A stretch of DNA of 5,975 nucleotides from JANYCG01 sp031428695 (GCA_031428695.1 JANOYE010000074.1:1-5975), one strand, 5' to 3'; shown: positions 1 through 5,168, counted from the first letter of the stretch. Program-made: numbers and translations. The notes: a model not told the origin generated them from the letters alone.

Positions 1-855
1 GCTGGCACGACGACCGACACCGTGACCCGCATCGTTGCAGACACCATGGGCAAATCGCTGGGCCAAACCATCGTGGTGGAAAACCGCGCCGGTGGCGGCG
101 GCTCGATTGGCTCGGACTTGGTGGCCAAAGCCCCCGCCGACGGCTACACGTTGGTGATGGGCACGGTAGGCACCCATGCCATCAACAAATCGCTGTTCAA
201 AAACCTGCCCTACGACCCGCTGCGCAACTTCGTGCCGCTGGCGCTCGTCGGCCAAACACCCACGCTCTTGGTGGTGGGCGCCAATTCGCCCTTCGCCACG
301 CTCAAAGACTTGGTGGCCGCCGCCAACAAGGCACCCGGCATCAACTTCGCCTCGGCAGGCAACGGCACCTCCGGCCACTTGGCTGGCGAGTTGCTCAAGA
401 AGCTCGTAGGCGGGCAAATGGTGCACGTGCCCTACAAAGAAGGCGGCCAAGCCGTGACGGATGTGATCGGCGGGCAAGCGCATTTCATGTTCTACCACCC
501 GGCCGCCGTGGTGCCGCACATGAAGGCCGGCAAACTCAGGGCACTCGGCGCGTCCAGCAAAGAACGCAGCGCCGCTTTGCCCGAGGTGCCCACCATCGCT
601 GAGCAGATCAACGCCAACTTCGACCTGGTCGCCTGGTTCATGCTCTACGCCCCCGCCGCCACGCCCGCGCCGGTGCTGGCCAGGCTGCGCGCCGCAGCCG
701 ATGCCGCCTTGGCCAACCCTGAGGTGGCAGCCAAGTTGACCGCGCAAGGCCTGGAGAAAGCCAGCGTCCCCGCCAGCGAGCTGGGCAACTTCGGGCAGAC
801 GGAGATTGCCAAGTGGGCGGAGCTGGTGAGGCAGTCTGGGGCGCAGGTGGATTGA
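1..855 (+). CDS. Bug/TctC-family tripartite tricarboxylate transporter substrate-binding protein, 5'-truncated by the window edge
   Basis: Periplasmic solute-binding protein of the Bug (Bordetella uptake gene)/TctC family, which captures small carboxylates or related organic acids, sometimes for a TctAB permease and often as an orphan receptor. The reading frame is open from base 1, so the true start, signal peptide and roughly the first 40 residues lie upstream; the GTG at 22 is internal. Family hallmarks visible are AGTTD at the very start, VVENRAGGGGSIGSDLVAKAPADGYTL near the first third, then FASAGNGTSGHLAGELLKK and the VPYKEGGQAVTDVIGGQ stretch, ending with the usual helical tail. 284 residues are present against about 320 for the family. 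The ligand cannot be read from sequence. It converges on the VOC gene with a 21-bp gap. Family assignment is firm; substrate unknown. Confidence 0.95.
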   Translation, partial: AGTTTDTVTRIVADTMGKSLGQTIVVENRAGGGGSIGSDLVAKAPADGYTLVMGTVGTHAINKSLFKNLPYDPLRNFVPLALVGQTPTLLVVGANSPFATLKDLVAAANKAPGINFASAGNGTSGHLAGELLKKLVGGQMVHVPYKEGGQAVTDVIGGQAHFMFYHPAAVVPHMKAGKLRALGASSKERSAALPEVPTIAEQINANFDLVAWFMLYAPAATPAPVLARLRAAADAALANPEVAAKLTAQGLEKASVPASELGNFGQTEIAKWAELVRQSGAQVD

Positions 856-876
856 ATTCGGCCCCTAGCTCGCCCT

Positions 877-1245
877 TCAGTTTGGCGAGTGCAACCCGAC
901 GCTGTTGCCCTCGGTGTCCAGGATCAGCCCAAAGTAGCCCATGCCTTCCTTGATGAAGGTTTTTGGATGCAGCAGCTTGCCGCCCGCTTTTTCCACTCGC
1001 GCCAGCGCTGTGCCGACATCATTGCCCGCTTTGAGGTAAATCGTCGTGCCACCCGTAGCGGGCATCACGCCGTCTCGGGCCATGATCGCGCCGGTGGCCT
1101 CACCCGGCTTGGCGGGGAAAATCGCCATACGCGCGCCCAGCATGTTCTCCTGGATGAGCTTTGCGCCCAGTACGGTTTCATAAAACTTCACTGCCCGGTC
1201 AAAATCGGTGGCGGGAATATCAAACCAGTTGATGACGGTAGACAT
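877..1245 (-). CDS. VOC (glyoxalase/bleomycin-resistance fold) family protein
   Basis: Small 122-residue single-module VOC protein of the type annotated as 'predicted enzyme related to lactoylglutathione lyase'. Residues 4-28 (INWFDIPATDFDRAVKFYE...) form the typical first beta strand and helix, and the end DTEGNSVGLHS (110-120) is the usual C-terminal VOC signature. The start at 1245 is chosen because AAGGAG lies 7 bases upstream (1253-1258, complement); an in-frame ATG farther upstream (ORF end 1425) would add 60 residues of unrelated sequence. The His metal ligand usual in the first strand of true glyoxalases is not obvious (Asn6-Trp7 there), and no Glu ligand is seen in VGLHS, so lactoylglutathione lyase activity should not be assumed. 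It is divergent from the WYL regulator at 1435, a pairing that suggests local control. Family firm, reaction unknown. Confidence 0.92.
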   Translation of the reverse strand: MSTVINWFDIPATDFDRAVKFYETVLGAKLIQENMLGARMAIFPAKPGEATGAIMARDGVMPATGGTTIYLKAGNDVGTALARVEKAGGKLLHPKTFIKEGMGYFGLILDTEGNSVGLHSPN

Positions 1246-1323
1246 GAAAGTGCTCCTTGAAAGGTGGTTGAAAACGGGCCAACTTCGAGTTGAAGCCGTG
1301 CCGAGCGCCATAGTACGAAGGCC

Positions 1324-1347
1324 CTGGTGACAGCGTAGTGTCACCAG
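1324..1347. promoter_or_regulatory. Perfect 9-6-9 inverted repeat, candidate operator of the WYL regulator
   Basis: CTGGTGACA, six spacer bases, then TGTCACCAG: a perfect 9-bp inverted repeat centred about midway between the divergent VOC and regulator start codons (78 bp and 87 bp away). Length and position fit a dimeric HTH operator. On the - strand a weak -10-like TACTAT sits at 1310-1315 just downstream, so binding here would cover the -35 region of a VOC promoter. The symmetry is directly seen; the regulator that binds it is inferred from proximity. Confidence 0.6.
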
Positions 1348-1367
1348 ACTTGCATGGTGCGACGTGG

Positions 1368-1381
1368 CGCAACGCGTTGCG
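1368..1381. repeat. 14-bp perfect palindrome CGCAACGCGTTGCG
   Basis: Uninterrupted self-complementary 14-mer in the divergent spacer, 53 bp upstream of the regulator start, followed directly by an 8-bp palindrome ACAATTGT (1382-1389). It may be a second regulatory site for the regulator gene. GC-rich palindromes of this size can occur by chance, so function is uncertain. Confidence 0.35.
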
Positions 1382-1434
1382 ACAATTGTGGCGAGCGCAG
1401 GAAACAGGCCCGACCCAGGGCGCAAAATTGCCCC

Positions 1435-2127
1435 ATGAGACGCGCAGACCGCCTATTCCAACTAACACTGCTCCTCGGCCGCTCAAAAATTGCCACGGGC
1501 GAATGGCTGGCCGAACAGCTTGGCGTCTCCAAACGCACCGTGTACCGCGACATTGGCGACCTGTGCAGCACCGGCGTGCCGATAGACGGTGAGGCAGGCG
1601 TCGGCTTTCGCCTGCGCAAGGGCTACCAGGTGCCGCCCCTGATGTTCACGCCAGAGGAGTTGCAAGCCCTGGTGTTCGGCGCGCGCCTGGTGCAAAGCTG
1701 CGCCGACGAAGGCCTTGGCAAGGCGGCCGAGGCAGTGTTGGCCAAAGTCGATGCCGCCCTGCCTGCGCATTTGAAGTCCAAACTCGAAGACACCGGCTTG
1801 CTGGTGCCTGACTTTCGTGTCTCGCCAGACATCAAACGTGCGCTGCGTGAACTCCGAGGCGCGGTGTCCGAGCGGCGATGCATTGAATTTGGCTACACCC
1901 AAGGTGACGGCAGCGCCATCCGCGCCAGCGTTCGCCCGCTGTGCCTGCGTTATGTGGGGGGCACCTGGACGTTGGGTGGATGGAGCGAAGGGGAAAACGC
2001 CTTTCGCGTCTTTCGAATTTACCGTGTTGGCGAACTGGTGGTCACAGAAAAGCGCTTTCCCTTCCTGAAAGGGTGCGAACTCGGTGAGTTTCTTGCAGCT
2101 GCGGATAGGTTGGGGGCTGGGTCGTGA
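1435..2127 (+). CDS. YafY-type HTH-WYL transcriptional regulator
   Basis: 230-residue DNA-binding regulator. Residues 1-62 are the N-terminal HTH typical of YafY/DeoR-like proteins: MRRADRLFQLTLLL opening, GEWLAEQLGVSKRTVYRDI (22-40) as the helix-turn-helix, GEAGVGFRLRKGY (52-64) as the wing. A linker with FTPEELQAL follows, then a WYL domain from about 134 to 205, including VRPLCLRYVGGTWTLGGW and a trailing FRVFRIYRV. WYL domains are thought to sense ligands such as nucleic acid or small molecules. The ATG at 1435 is chosen because the family begins at MRRADRLFQL; the frame is open upstream to an ATG at 1354, but those 27 extra residues are Arg/Cys-rich and unlike the family. No good Shine-Dalgarno precedes 1435. 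Divergent from the VOC gene, which it probably controls together with itself. Length is normal for the family. Confidence 0.93.
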   Translation: MRRADRLFQLTLLLGRSKIATGEWLAEQLGVSKRTVYRDIGDLCSTGVPIDGEAGVGFRLRKGYQVPPLMFTPEELQALVFGARLVQSCADEGLGKAAEAVLAKVDAALPAHLKSKLEDTGLLVPDFRVSPDIKRALRELRGAVSERRCIEFGYTQGDGSAIRASVRPLCLRYVGGTWTLGGWSEGENAFRVFRIYRVGELVVTEKRFPFLKGCELGEFLAAADRLGAGS

Positions 2128-2141
2128 CACCTAAATATGCA

Positions 2142-2164
2142 TTACACATAGTTATGTGTAAAAT
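2142..2164 (+). promoter_or_regulatory. Promoter/operator of the RHH-PIN toxin-antitoxin pair
   Basis: TTACACATA-GT-TATGTGTAA (2142-2161) is a perfect 9-bp inverted repeat with a 2-bp spacer in an AT-rich patch. Its 3' end overlaps TAAAAT (2159-2164), a 5/6 match to the -10 consensus; no convincing -35 is seen. A transcript from here would have about a 20-base leader before the ATG at 2191. An operator lying on the promoter is what autorepressing RHH antitoxins normally use. Symmetry is seen; binding by the downstream antitoxin is inferred. Confidence 0.6.
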
Positions 2165-2190
2165 CGACCCCAACAAGCCAGGAGCCCAAT

Positions 2191-2619
2191 ATGTCCCCAA
2201 CTGCCACAGCTGCAAGCATTTCAGCCACCGTCAACTTCACCGGCGCAGTGGATCGCGACTTGCTCAAACGCGCCAAAATCGTCGCGGCCAAGAACGACAC
2301 CTCCATCAATGCCCTGTTCAACGCCGAGCTTCGTTATCTGGTTGAAACCTTCGACGGGGCTGAAAATTCGGGCAACCAGAACTATAAAAACTTGATTGCG
2401 TTTTCCTTGGGCCAAGCCACTGCTGCACAGACTTTGGAACGGCTGGGCACAGACAGCACTGAGGATCTGTTCCTGTTGATGGCGCAAGCCCATTTGCCCA
2501 TGCCGCGCCTGCCCGAGGCGGCAACGCAAGCCATGGTGCAAAGCTTGCATCTGCTGCCAACCGCATCACCAACGGCAAAGCGGGCCTCAAAACAAGCCAA
2601 AAAGCGATCTGTCGCCTGA
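2191..2619 (+). CDS. Antitoxin with N-terminal ribbon-helix-helix and UPF0175-like C-terminal region
   Basis: 142-residue probable antitoxin and autorepressor of a type II TA pair. Residues about 11-56 fit a ribbon-helix-helix: a beta strand (SATVNFTGAVD), helix DRDLLKRAKIVAAKND, turn TSIN, helix ALFNAELRYLVETF. Residues about 66-110 (NLIAFSLGQATAAQTLERLG...EDLFLLMAQAHLPMPRLP) resemble the UPF0175 antitoxin segment, where a short helix-turn-helix ends in a '(G/H)IPxPRLP'-like motif; this second resemblance is by eye only. The tail (127-142) is Lys/Arg-rich and probably disordered. The start is supported by AGGAG at 2180-2184, 6 bases before the ATG. The stop TGA overlaps the toxin ATG by one base (TGATG), so the two are translationally coupled. 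At 142 residues it is longer than simple RHH antitoxins (about 70-90). Confidence 0.8.
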   Translation: MSPTATAASISATVNFTGAVDRDLLKRAKIVAAKNDTSINALFNAELRYLVETFDGAENSGNQNYKNLIAFSLGQATAAQTLERLGTDSTEDLFLLMAQAHLPMPRLPEAATQAMVQSLHLLPTASPTAKRASKQAKKRSVA

Positions 2620-3251
2620 TGGCCCAGGCTTCCGACATCGCTCTGCTGCCCGACGCAGGGCCGCTGATCACGCTGGCCTATGCCGACGCGCTCGACGTGT
2701 TGCTGTTGCCGGGCTGGCAGGTGCGCGTGGCCGACATGGTGCGGCACGAAGTCACCCGCAACCAAACGCCCACCAGCAAGAAGCTGGAAAAGTTTTTGAA
2801 TCGCAAATCGGTCCAGCTTGTGTCCACGCAGACTTTTCGCAGGTATGCAAAGTCGCCTGCGCAGCCAGCGCGCAAGGCCAACCTGGGCGAACTGGCCATT
2901 CAGGAGGCCATCAACCAGATGGCGCTGGCCCAGCCGCCGCAACGCACTGTGTTGCTGTTTGAAGACCACCGCATCGCCAGCGCCAATTTTTTTGTGCCCG
3001 ACGATTGGCTGAAGATCAGCACCCGCGCGTTTCTGGCGTTTCTGCAAGACAAAGGCTGGATCGACAGCGCCAGCGACATTGAGCGGCGGGCTGTCTTGGC
3101 GGGGAGGCAGTTTTCGCAGTTGCGGTTTCCGCCAGAAGGCGACCACAACCCTGACCCTGATCCAATCAATGCGATGCGCGGCAGCGGCGCTGGCGGTGGT
3201 TCAAAACGCTTGATCGCAGAGCGAAAAGCTGAGGCCAAGCGTGGGAAATAA
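2619..3251 (+). CDS. PIN-domain toxin (putative ribonuclease), DUF3368-like, with long C-terminal extension
   Basis: 210-residue likely RNase toxin of the VapC/PIN superfamily. The acidic residues expected for the metal-dependent active site can be placed: Asp12 in LLPDAGPLITLA, Glu44 in DMVRHEV, Glu91 in NLGELAIQEAI, and Asp116 in VLLFEDHRIA. The spacing and the DAGPLI/LGE/ED pattern are closest to DUF3368-type PIN proteins. The PIN core ends near residue 145; the remaining about 65 residues include a Pro/Asp stretch, a GSGAGGGS linker and a basic end, which is unusual since most VapC toxins are about 130-150 residues. The start overlaps the antitoxin stop by one base, giving the classic antitoxin-toxin order. 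It converges with the MqsA-like gene with only 21 bp between. Target RNA cannot be inferred. Confidence 0.82.
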   Translation: MAQASDIALLPDAGPLITLAYADALDVLLLPGWQVRVADMVRHEVTRNQTPTSKKLEKFLNRKSVQLVSTQTFRRYAKSPAQPARKANLGELAIQEAINQMALAQPPQRTVLLFEDHRIASANFFVPDDWLKISTRAFLAFLQDKGWIDSASDIERRAVLAGRQFSQLRFPPEGDHNPDPDPINAMRGSGAGGGSKRLIAERKAEAKRGK

Positions 3252-3272
3252 GACCCAAATCTGCCCTCACGC

Positions 3273-3674
3273 TCACCCCGCCCGCACCTCGCTCATCAAA
3301 TCCGGGTGGCGATCCAGCACTTTGAGCAGCTTGACCAAGGCGAGGGGCGGCCGCGTTTTGCCGTTCTCGTAGCGAGAAAAGGCGTTGGCCCCACCACCAA
3401 AAATCTCCGCCGCCTCTCGCTGGTCAAGGGCCAGTTTTTTGCGCACGCTGGCGATGAAACCCGGGTCCACCGTGGCCGCGTTGACCTGCTTGTTGAACGC
3501 CAACATCAAGGCGCTTACACGCGCGGACTCGTGGGCGCTCAGCACAACTTCGCCACATGCCGGACAAAACTCACCCCTCACGGCAGACAAGGTCGTGGAC
3601 TCGCCTTTGTAGGTGTAGGGCATGTCGCGGGTGTCTGGCACCACGCGGGCCGCTGCGCATTGGGGGCACTTCAT
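3273..3674 (-). CDS. mqsA: MqsA-family antitoxin / zinc-finger HTH repressor (no MqsR partner)
   Basis: 133-residue MqsA (YgiT) family protein: N-terminal zinc domain that in E. coli binds the MqsR toxin, C-terminal HTH that binds DNA. Cys3, Cys6, Cys37 and Cys40 form the zinc site at the same positions as in E. coli MqsA. The HTH region VRKKLALDQREAAEIFGGG-ANAFSRYENGKTRPP is almost family consensus, and Asn97 and Arg101, the reported DNA-contact residues of E. coli MqsA, are both present at the same numbers. The end, LLKVLDRHPDLMSEVR, is also typical. In E. coli mqsR lies directly upstream of mqsA; here the upstream spacer leads to a divergent DUF433 gene, and no MqsR-like reading frame is seen. 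It therefore acts either as an orphan repressor or as antitoxin to a non-cognate toxin. The ATG at 3674 is preferred over 3680 by ribosome-site spacing. Confidence 0.93.
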   Translation of the reverse strand: MKCPQCAAARVVPDTRDMPYTYKGESTTLSAVRGEFCPACGEVVLSAHESARVSALMLAFNKQVNAATVDPGFIASVRKKLALDQREAAEIFGGGANAFSRYENGKTRPPLALVKLLKVLDRHPDLMSEVRAG

Positions 3675-3682
3675 GTTCATAA

Positions 3683-3688
3683 CTCCTT
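3683..3688 (-). promoter_or_regulatory. Ribosome binding site AAGGAG deciding the mqsA-like start
   Basis: AAGGAG on the - strand lies 8 bases before the ATG at 3674 but only 2 bases before the ATG at 3680. The normal spacing selects 3674, giving the N-terminus MKCPQC, which matches the start of E. coli MqsA (MKCPVC). Confidence 0.75.
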
Positions 3689-3724
3689 GAACGACACGAT
3701 AAATCGCCGTCAATGAAACATTGA

Positions 3725-3752
3725 ATTTTAACCTAGTAGGTTATTTTTTCAA
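3725..3752 (-). promoter_or_regulatory. Sigma70-type promoter of the mqsA-like gene
   Basis: Read on the - strand: TTGAAA (3747-3752, 5/6 to the -35 consensus), a 16-base spacer, TAAAAT (3725-3730, 5/6 to the -10 consensus). Transcription would begin near 3718, leaving a leader of about 45 bases. The MqsA-type operator occupies most of the spacer and the edge of the -10, so MqsA binding would block this promoter. Confidence 0.65.
3729..3743. promoter_or_regulatory. MqsA operator, AACCT-N3-AGGTT type
   Basis: TAACCT-AGT-AGGTTA: a perfect 6-bp inverted repeat with a 3-base spacer. E. coli MqsA is known to bind palindromes of the form AACCT-N(2-4)-AGGTT in its own promoter and at other genes. 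The match here is exact in both half-sites, lies within the predicted promoter of an MqsA-family gene, and that protein retains the DNA-contact residues Asn97/Arg101. It is 54 bp upstream of the mqsA-like ATG and 74 bp upstream of the divergent DUF433 ATG. Confidence 0.85.
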
Positions 3753-3771
3753 ATCAATCAAAAGAGCTCCA

Positions 3772-3784
3772 AATCCTGCGGATT
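3772..3784. promoter_or_regulatory. Second 5-3-5 inverted repeat AATCC-TGC-GGATT, possible weak operator
   Basis: Same architecture (5-bp arms, 3-base spacer) as the MqsA operator but different in two arm positions. Its centre (3778) is 42 bp from the centre of the first site (3736), about four helical turns, and its right arm overlaps the candidate -35 of the DUF433 gene. Only the symmetry and spacing are observed; binding is speculative. Confidence 0.3.
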
Positions 3785-3811
3785 GCAAGTTGTCAACGCT
3801 GGCCTTACCAT
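3783..3811 (+). promoter_or_regulatory. Candidate promoter for the DUF433-DUF5615 cluster, implying a leaderless mRNA
   Basis: TTGCAA (3783-3788, 4/6), a 17-base spacer, TACCAT (3806-3811, 4/6). The expected start of transcription, about 7 bases past the -10, coincides with the A of the DUF433 ATG at 3818. No Shine-Dalgarno is present before that ATG, which agrees with leaderless translation. Both hexamers are weak matches. Confidence 0.35.
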
Positions 3812-3817
3812 CACCGA

Positions 3818-4036
3818 ATGAACGCAAGCCCCTTCATTCATTCCAACCCCGAGCTTCTAGGCGGCACCCCTGTGTTCGTTGGCACCCGCGTGCCTGTGCG
3901 CATCCTGTTTGAATACCTTGAGTCCGGTGAACCCTTGGGTGAATTTTTGGATGAGTTCCCGTCGGTCACACGTGAAATGGCTCAAGGCGTCCTGCGGCAA
4001 GCCAAAGAGTCCCAGTTGAATGCGCATCCTGCTTGA
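3818..4036 (+). CDS. DUF433 domain protein, antitoxin-like
   Basis: 72-residue protein consisting almost entirely of a DUF433 domain (PF04255), a small winged-helix-like module often found as the antitoxin beside PIN-like DUF5615 proteins. The signature HSNPELLGGTPVFVGTRVPV (8-27) is clear, followed by ILFEYLESGEPLGEFLDEFPSVTREMAQGVL, matching the family's helix-turn-helix region. Full length for the family. No ribosome binding site precedes the ATG, so the mRNA may be leaderless. The last 17 bases overlap the next gene, an arrangement that couples translation. It is divergent from the mqsA-like gene and shares its operator region. Confidence 0.92.
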   Translation: MNASPFIHSNPELLGGTPVFVGTRVPVRILFEYLESGEPLGEFLDEFPSVTREMAQGVLRQAKESQLNAHPA

Positions 4037-4340
4037 TGAGTCGCTGCCGAGAAAACTCGGCTTTGCGCTCACCAGCCATCACGTGCGCACCGTTCAGCAA
4101 ATGGGCTGGAGCGGGCTGACTAACGGCAAACTTCTAGCCGTTGCAACCAGTCAGTTTGACGTTTTGATCACAGGCGATCAAAACATGCAATACCAGCAAA
4201 ACGCGGATCACCTACCCCTGTCTGTTGTGATTCTCATTGCCCCAAACAACAAATTGGAGAGTTTCTTGCCTATGATTCCTCGTTTGGTGCAGACTTTGGA
4301 GGGCCTGGAAAAGCCGACGTTTGTGATGCTGGAGAGTTGA
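4020..4340 (+). CDS. DUF5615 PIN-like protein, putative toxin of the DUF433 pair
   Basis: 106-residue PIN-like protein of the DUF5615 group, usually found directly after a DUF433 gene and regarded as a probable nuclease toxin. Visible family features are RILLDESLPRKL (2-13) with Asp6/Glu7, the HHVRTVQQMGWSGLTNGKLLAVA segment (20-42), and FDVLITGDQNM (46-56) with Asp53. The mid-segment, where relatives normally have an acidic 'SDEEIL'-like motif, reads LTNGKLLA here, so one expected active-site acid is missing and catalysis may be weak or lost. The start overlaps DUF433 by 17 bp; AAAGAG at 4004-4009 lies 10 bases upstream. Its TGA stop is immediately followed by the GTG of the next gene. Confidence 0.88.
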   Translation: MRILLDESLPRKLGFALTSHHVRTVQQMGWSGLTNGKLLAVATSQFDVLITGDQNMQYQQNADHLPLSVVILIAPNNKLESFLPMIPRLVQTLEGLEKPTFVMLES

Positions 4341-5168
4341 GTGGATCCAATTTTCGAACTCATTTCCGCGCATAAGCGGGAATTATTTGAACTCGCCAAA
4401 ATCGCGACTGGTTCATTTTTAGGATTTGGATTGGCGCTACTGTCGGCAAGGCTTCTTGACTATCGAAAACGAAGGCGGGAGCATCTTATTGCAGGAAGCG
4501 TCGCGCTATTCACGCTGAAAAATCAATACAACGATTTTCTTTTGTTTCGCCGAGATTTTCGTGAAAATGTCGCTCGATCCGAACTCACAGGCAATGAGCC
4601 AATTTGGGCCTTGCTGCAACCGACGTTTTTACAAATTGACGGTAGCACGCTAGATTTCAATTCCATTGGATTTTTGTTGGAACAAGGCAGATATGCGTCG
4701 ACCTTTGACGATTTGCAGAGTTCTCAAATTTCACACAGAGATTTACTCGGACTCCAAGTCAAACGAAACGACGCGCTTGTAAAGCTTCAAGACGCCGCCG
4801 TAAATACTCAAAAGAAAATATCAAATTCGAACTTGACGGACGTAGAAAAGGAGGCTGGTGGCGCTTTGATCAGTCTTTGTAATACTTTAGCCATTACTCT
4901 GGCAAATCGCTCGTTAATGTACGAGGCGACGTATCGGCGAGCCCACGATTCCCTGCGGCTGGCATTGCTGGAAAACAGGAATACTTGGTATGGGAGCTTA
5001 TTCGATGCGATGCGCAGTAGGATTATTTTCAAGCACGCCTCGCCGCCATTTCTCAAGTTAAATGTAGCCAGTCCCGGCTTCAGAGAAGAAGACCTTCCTC
5101 CCATACCGAAAACGCTGGAAGTGGCACTGAGAACCAGCAAAATTCCAAGATGGGGAACTCAACAATAG
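4341..5168 (+). CDS. Unrecognised membrane-anchored protein, third gene of the DUF433-DUF5615 cluster
   Basis: 275-residue protein of no family I recognise. Residues about 21-39 (IATGSFLGFGLALLSARLL) form one clear transmembrane segment with spaced glycines, followed by a strongly basic YRKRRRE (41-47). By the positive-inside rule the N-terminus would be outside and the remaining roughly 230 residues in the cytoplasm. That domain looks mainly helical; 170-192 is moderately hydrophobic but more likely a buried helix than a second TM. No catalytic motif stands out. The start is GTG with no gap after the preceding TGA; GGAGAG at 4331-4336 lies 4 bases before it, and no other early start exists. 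Hand counting gives about 46% GC against 60-70% in sampled flanking genes, a sign of separate origin. Whether it is a toxin partner, effector or passenger is unknown. Confidence 0.82.
   Translation: MDPIFELISAHKRELFELAKIATGSFLGFGLALLSARLLDYRKRRREHLIAGSVALFTLKNQYNDFLLFRRDFRENVARSELTGNEPIWALLQPTFLQIDGSTLDFNSIGFLLEQGRYASTFDDLQSSQISHRDLLGLQVKRNDALVKLQDAAVNTQKKISNSNLTDVEKEAGGALISLCNTLAITLANRSLMYEATYRRAHDSLRLALLENRNTWYGSLFDAMRSRIIFKHASPPFLKLNVASPGFREEDLPPIPKTLEVALRTSKIPRWGTQQ

Noticed and set aside
869..889. CTCGCC...GGCGAG hairpin at the convergent ends of the Bug-family and VOC genes as a terminator
   Set aside because: Only a 6-bp stem with a 9-base loop, lies partly within the VOC coding region, and has no T run on either side.
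1246..1425. N-terminal extension of the VOC protein to an upstream ATG
   Set aside because: The extra 60 residues are unrelated to the VOC fold, run through the divergent promoter region and its inverted repeat, and the ATG at 1245 has a well-placed AAGGAG.
1354..1434. N-terminal extension of the WYL regulator to an upstream ATG
   Set aside because: The added residues are Arg/Cys-rich, overlap palindromic regulatory DNA, and the family starts at MRRADRLFQL.
1483..2130. Long open frame on the - strand opposite the WYL regulator
   Set aside because: Shadow of a clear HTH-WYL coding region; no domain seen in it.
2382..3146. Long open frame on the - strand opposite the RHH-PIN pair
   Set aside because: It lies antisense to two well-supported genes, has no ribosome site or family resemblance, and its His/Gln/Arg-rich composition is typical of a shadow of a GC-rich coding strand.
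3236..3281. AGCGTG-GGG / CCC-T-CACGCT possible bidirectional terminator between the PIN toxin and the mqsA-like gene
   Set aside because: Bulged stem with a long loop and no T run; could be chance in GC-rich DNA.
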